Origin: an uncultured bacterium
Lineage (GTDB): Bacteria; Hydrogenedentota; Hydrogenedentia; Hydrogenedentales; JAEUWI01
Length of the DNA stretch: 8,605 nucleotides
Direction: 5' to 3'
Assembly: GCA_937895305.1 (NCBI GenBank)
Contig: CALAXS010000153.1
Coordinates: 1 to 8,605, forward strand
A program made the translations under genes and the position numbers. Shown here in pieces: positions 6,257-8,605 of this stretch. The notes below the pieces were generated by a model. The model was not told the origin of the DNA and did not search any database. It saw only the letters and a program-made list of their open reading frames with translations. The stretch's first letter is position 1; each line of letters starts with the position of its first letter.

Positions 6257-8338
6257 ATGAGCAGGTATATCTATATTGCATTATTGCTGGGCTTGGTTGT
6301 CGCGGGTTGTTCCAGCGATGAAAAGACCCGCTATGTCCGGGATGGTGAAGAATACGGCGTAACGGATGGGGTCTTCCGGGGTCGATGGTGGAGCTATTAT
6401 GAGCGGGGTTCATCGTTCCTGGCAGGAAAATTTTATGATGAGGCCATCGCAGATTTTGAGAAGGCCCTGGAGGGACATTCCCGGGATGCCTGGCAGGCAC
6501 GTACCTATGGACTTCATTTTCAGGAATTCTTCCCGAACCGGGAATTGGGCATAGCCTATTATCATCTGGATCGTCTGGAGGAATCGGAGGAGATGCTACA
6601 ACGTGCGCTGAGTATGGTGGATACTGGCCGTGCCCAGCATTACCTGACGCTGGTGAAGAAGGCGAAAATCGCACAGGGTATTCTTGAGGATGGGGGCGCA
6701 CCCGCATTGGCGGTGGATACCGGGGACAGTATCCTGCTAACAGAACGGGATTTACCACTCCATATTGAGGCAGGCGATGATCTGGGTGTGGAAGCCGTGC
6801 GGGTAAATGGAAAAATCCTGCCCCAACGGAACAGTGACACGGACCAGGCCTATGAAAAAGAGCTGACCTTTATGGAGGGCAGGCATACGGTCTCTGTAGC
6901 CGCACAGGATCTGGCGAATAAAACGTCGGTCCAAGATATTGCCGTTACCGTTGATTTGACCGGACCAACCGTGGGCGTGTTTTCACCGCTGGATGGCGCA
7001 GTCCAGGAGGGGGACACCGCTACACTTCAATTGCGCATTGTAGATCGTTATGGCCTGGATCGGATTCTTCTGGGGGATACGGTCATCGCGGAAGCCGAGG
7101 GTGATGGCGTACAGGAATTATCCGTTGATCATGAACTGGTCTTGGCAAAGAAGGGGGAAAACACCTTCATAGTCACGGCTGTGGATAAGGCAGGCAATGA
7201 AACATTAACCCGCATCGGGGTCTTTAAGGGTCAATCGACCAGTACAGCAGCCTTGCATTGGCGATTCCAGGAACAGCACCCCAATGGGGTACTTGTGGCG
7301 GATGCTTCGGGATTGGTAGTGCAACACATCCTGTCTGCCGTTGAAGGTGAAGGCCAGATTCGCCTGAAGTCACCTGTAGCGGATCGCCCGTACAGACACA
7401 ACAAGACCCTGCGCGTATCCGGTGAAGTTATCGTGCCGACCCAGGTAGCTTCTTTAACAATTAATGGCGAGCCTTTCACGGATCTGACTGGTGCGCCCAA
7501 GGAAAGTTTTAATCGGCGTATAGCCCTGGATGATTCCGTTGCTGATGGCAGTGTTGTACCGCTGAATATTCGCGTTGAAATTGCCGGGGGTACGGCCGTG
7601 GAACAAAACATGAACGTAGAGATGCGTCCGGTGTCATTAAATACGCAAGCATCGAAAATGCCGGTAGCGGTATTGGCCTTTCAGGGCCAGGGCGTGGCAC
7701 CGGAAATTAATGATTTGCTACGCACAAGTCTGGAAGGGGTACTGGTAAATGAGAATCGTTTCCGCACCCTGGACCGGATCAATTTACAGGACGTCTTGAC
7801 AGAGCAACAGTTGTCGGATGCACTGTCGAGTCCGGATGAAGCGTTGACACTGGGTAAACTGACACCAGCCCATGTCTTCCTCGTTGCTGATATATTCACG
7901 CATGGCGCAGGGGGTGTAGAAATCAAGGCGCGGGTCATCAATACAGAAACTTCGGCCATTGTCGCTGTGCTGGATGCCTTCGTGGAAGACCACAAGGACC
8001 GTGATGCAGTGGCGCAAGCCTGTGAAAACCTGGCGGCGCAGATTAATGCATTGTATCCCCGCTTGTCAGGCGAAGTCTTGAGTGCCCGCGGGGCACAGGT
8101 GCTCTTGAACTGGACCGCAGAGGATGGACTGCGCGAGGGGGCCCAGGTATTGCTGGTCCATGAGGAAGCGCCCTGGATTGATGAAAGCACCGGGGAGGTG
8201 CTTGAGCCGGGTCAGTATATTGAGGTGGGTCGTGTACAGGTGCAAAGCAGCAGCAGCACGGGTACACGCGCAGCCACAGTGGGACAGACCAAGGAAGGAG
8301 TTGCTCTTGAACAGGGTATGCCCGCTATTACTATGTAG
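6257..8338 (+). CDS. Outer-membrane lipoprotein with TPR-like, Ig-like, CsgG/FlgO-like and FlgT-C-like regions
   Basis: A 693-residue predicted lipoprotein of unknown function. Residues 1-17 are a lipoprotein signal peptide ending in lipobox VAG-C18; Ser19 and Ser20 follow, with no Asp at +2, fitting outer-membrane sorting. Residues about 40-145 are helical and TPR-like (GRWWSYYERG, FYDEAIADFEKAL, RTYGLHFQEFFPNRELG, a pattern known from TPR regions of bacterial envelope proteins). About 150-235, 236-325 and 370-460 are beta-rich Ig-like segments sharing a 'VNG/GD ... N.F.V.A.D.AGN' style. About 468-600 resembles the CsgG/FlgO fold (MPVAVLAFQGQG, LLRTSLEGVL, FRTLDRINLQDVLTEQQLSD, then a strand pair around ARVINTETSAIVAV). 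About 604-675 resembles the FlgT C-terminal domain (LREGAQVLLVHEE, STGEVL, IEVGRVQV). The next gene starts inside this one, so the products are probably made together. Lipidation and envelope location are well supported; domain names are from pattern recognition; a role in assembling or supporting an outer-membrane export or barrel complex is inference. Codon use looks less biased than in rpoBC. Confidence 0.85.
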   Translation: MSRYIYIALLLGLVVAGCSSDEKTRYVRDGEEYGVTDGVFRGRWWSYYERGSSFLAGKFYDEAIADFEKALEGHSRDAWQARTYGLHFQEFFPNRELGIAYYHLDRLEESEEMLQRALSMVDTGRAQHYLTLVKKAKIAQGILEDGGAPALAVDTGDSILLTERDLPLHIEAGDDLGVEAVRVNGKILPQRNSDTDQAYEKELTFMEGRHTVSVAAQDLANKTSVQDIAVTVDLTGPTVGVFSPLDGAVQEGDTATLQLRIVDRYGLDRILLGDTVIAEAEGDGVQELSVDHELVLAKKGENTFIVTAVDKAGNETLTRIGVFKGQSTSTAALHWRFQEQHPNGVLVADASGLVVQHILSAVEGEGQIRLKSPVADRPYRHNKTLRVSGEVIVPTQVASLTINGEPFTDLTGAPKESFNRRIALDDSVADGSVVPLNIRVEIAGGTAVEQNMNVEMRPVSLNTQASKMPVAVLAFQGQGVAPEINDLLRTSLEGVLVNENRFRTLDRINLQDVLTEQQLSDALSSPDEALTLGKLTPAHVFLVADIFTHGAGGVEIKARVINTETSAIVAVLDAFVEDHKDRDAVAQACENLAAQINALYPRLSGEVLSARGAQVLLNWTAEDGLREGAQVLLVHEEAPWIDESTGEVLEPGQYIEVGRVQVQSSSSTGTRAATVGQTKEGVALEQGMPAITM
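8291..8300 (+). promoter_or_regulatory. Internal ribosome binding site for the barrel gene
   Basis: AAGGAAGGAG, inside the last codons of the lipoprotein gene, lies 6 nt before the TTG at 8307. No in-frame ATG lies near enough to be the start without losing the signal peptide: the first, at 8367, is residue 21, inside the signal peptide. The site therefore decides for a TTG start. Confidence 0.75.
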
Positions 8339-8605
8339 TCTTTTCCTGGCGCTCGTCCTGGCGGTCATGCCACAGGCAAATGCACAGTTAGAGATAAATT
8401 CCGCACCTAGTCCGGTGGGCAGTGGTGCCCGTGCGCTGGGGATGGGGGGTGCCTTTATCGGTATCGCCGATGATGCCACGGCAGCTTCCTGGAATCCGGG
8501 TGGCTTGACCCAGCTGGAGCGACCCGAGCTTTCACTGGTGTACAGCTACAAGTGGCTGGGTGAGGTTCTCCATTCTTCGGATCATTATGAATTGAACGGG
8601 GATAA
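8307..8605 (+). CDS. FadL/PorV-type outer-membrane barrel protein, N-terminal part, cut by window edge
   Basis: The first 99 residues of an exported protein, open to the window end. Starting at TTG 8307 it reads as a signal peptide (short NR n-region, hydrophobic core LLLCSLFLALVLAV) with an AxA cleavage site (ANA, 24-26) before Gln27. The mature start carries GSGARALGMGGAFIGIADDA (38-57) followed by TAASWNPGGL, the hallmark N-terminal motif of the OMPP1/FadL/TodX and PorV/PorQ-like outer-membrane beta-barrels. FadL members move hydrophobic compounds across the outer membrane; PorV acts in type IX secretion. The window does not show which branch this belongs to. It overlaps the lipoprotein gene by 32 nt in another frame and has its own strong ribosome site, implying translational coupling and joint function. 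It is not seen as a closed frame in the window because its stop lies outside. Confidence 0.85.
   Translation, partial: MNRVCPLLLCSLFLALVLAVMPQANAQLEINSAPSPVGSGARALGMGGAFIGIADDATAASWNPGGLTQLERPELSLVYSYKWLGEVLHSSDHYELNGD

Noticed and set aside
6198..6758. 186-codon minus-strand frame opposite the lipoprotein start
   Set aside because: Low-complexity, Pro/His/Ser-rich product, antisense to a gene with a clear signal peptide and lipobox.

Overview
The window holds the start of a bacterial RNA polymerase operon on the minus strand and, divergent from it, an outer-membrane lipoprotein/barrel gene pair on the plus strand. No RNA genes, mobile elements or CRISPR arrays were seen. Base composition is moderate (a little over 50% GC by eye). 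RpoB and RpoC are of the Gram-negative type. The wording of several conserved RpoC segments (for example the block around NGRHGR...GAGNRPLKSLSDM) recalls PVC-superphylum (Verrucomicrobiota/Lentisphaerota) or nearby uncultured phyla such as Hydrogenedentota. That placement is from memory and tentative. The lipobox-bearing protein and the barrel show a diderm cell envelope.

Layout. 1-2059 (minus) is the first 686 residues of rpoC, cut by the window edge before the bridge helix and trigger loop. 2063-5920 (minus) is the complete rpoB, 1285 residues, only 3 nt upstream of rpoC. 5921-6256 is a divergent intergenic region: a sigma70-type promoter firing left into rpoB, one firing right into the lipoprotein gene, and between them a 7-bp inverted repeat and two tiny ribosome-site-preceded reading frames of doubtful reality. 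6257-8338 (plus) encodes a 693-residue lipoprotein combining a TPR-like helical region, about three Ig-like beta domains, a CsgG/FlgO-like domain and a FlgT-C-like tail. 8307 to the window end (plus) is the start of a FadL/PorV-type outer-membrane barrel. It begins at TTG inside the lipoprotein gene and overlaps it by 32 nt.

How they work together. rpoB and rpoC make the two catalytic subunits of RNA polymerase and are evidently co-transcribed. The usual rplJ-rplL genes are not upstream of rpoB; a divergent promoter region takes their place, so L10/L12-linked control of rpoBC is probably absent here. The two plus-strand genes are translationally linked and both go to the outer membrane, which suggests one envelope complex. 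That complex is the best candidate for an undescribed system. Other points are a native His at the rifampicin-contact position equivalent to E. coli RpoB Gln513, and three unusual cysteines in the RpoC N-terminal region.
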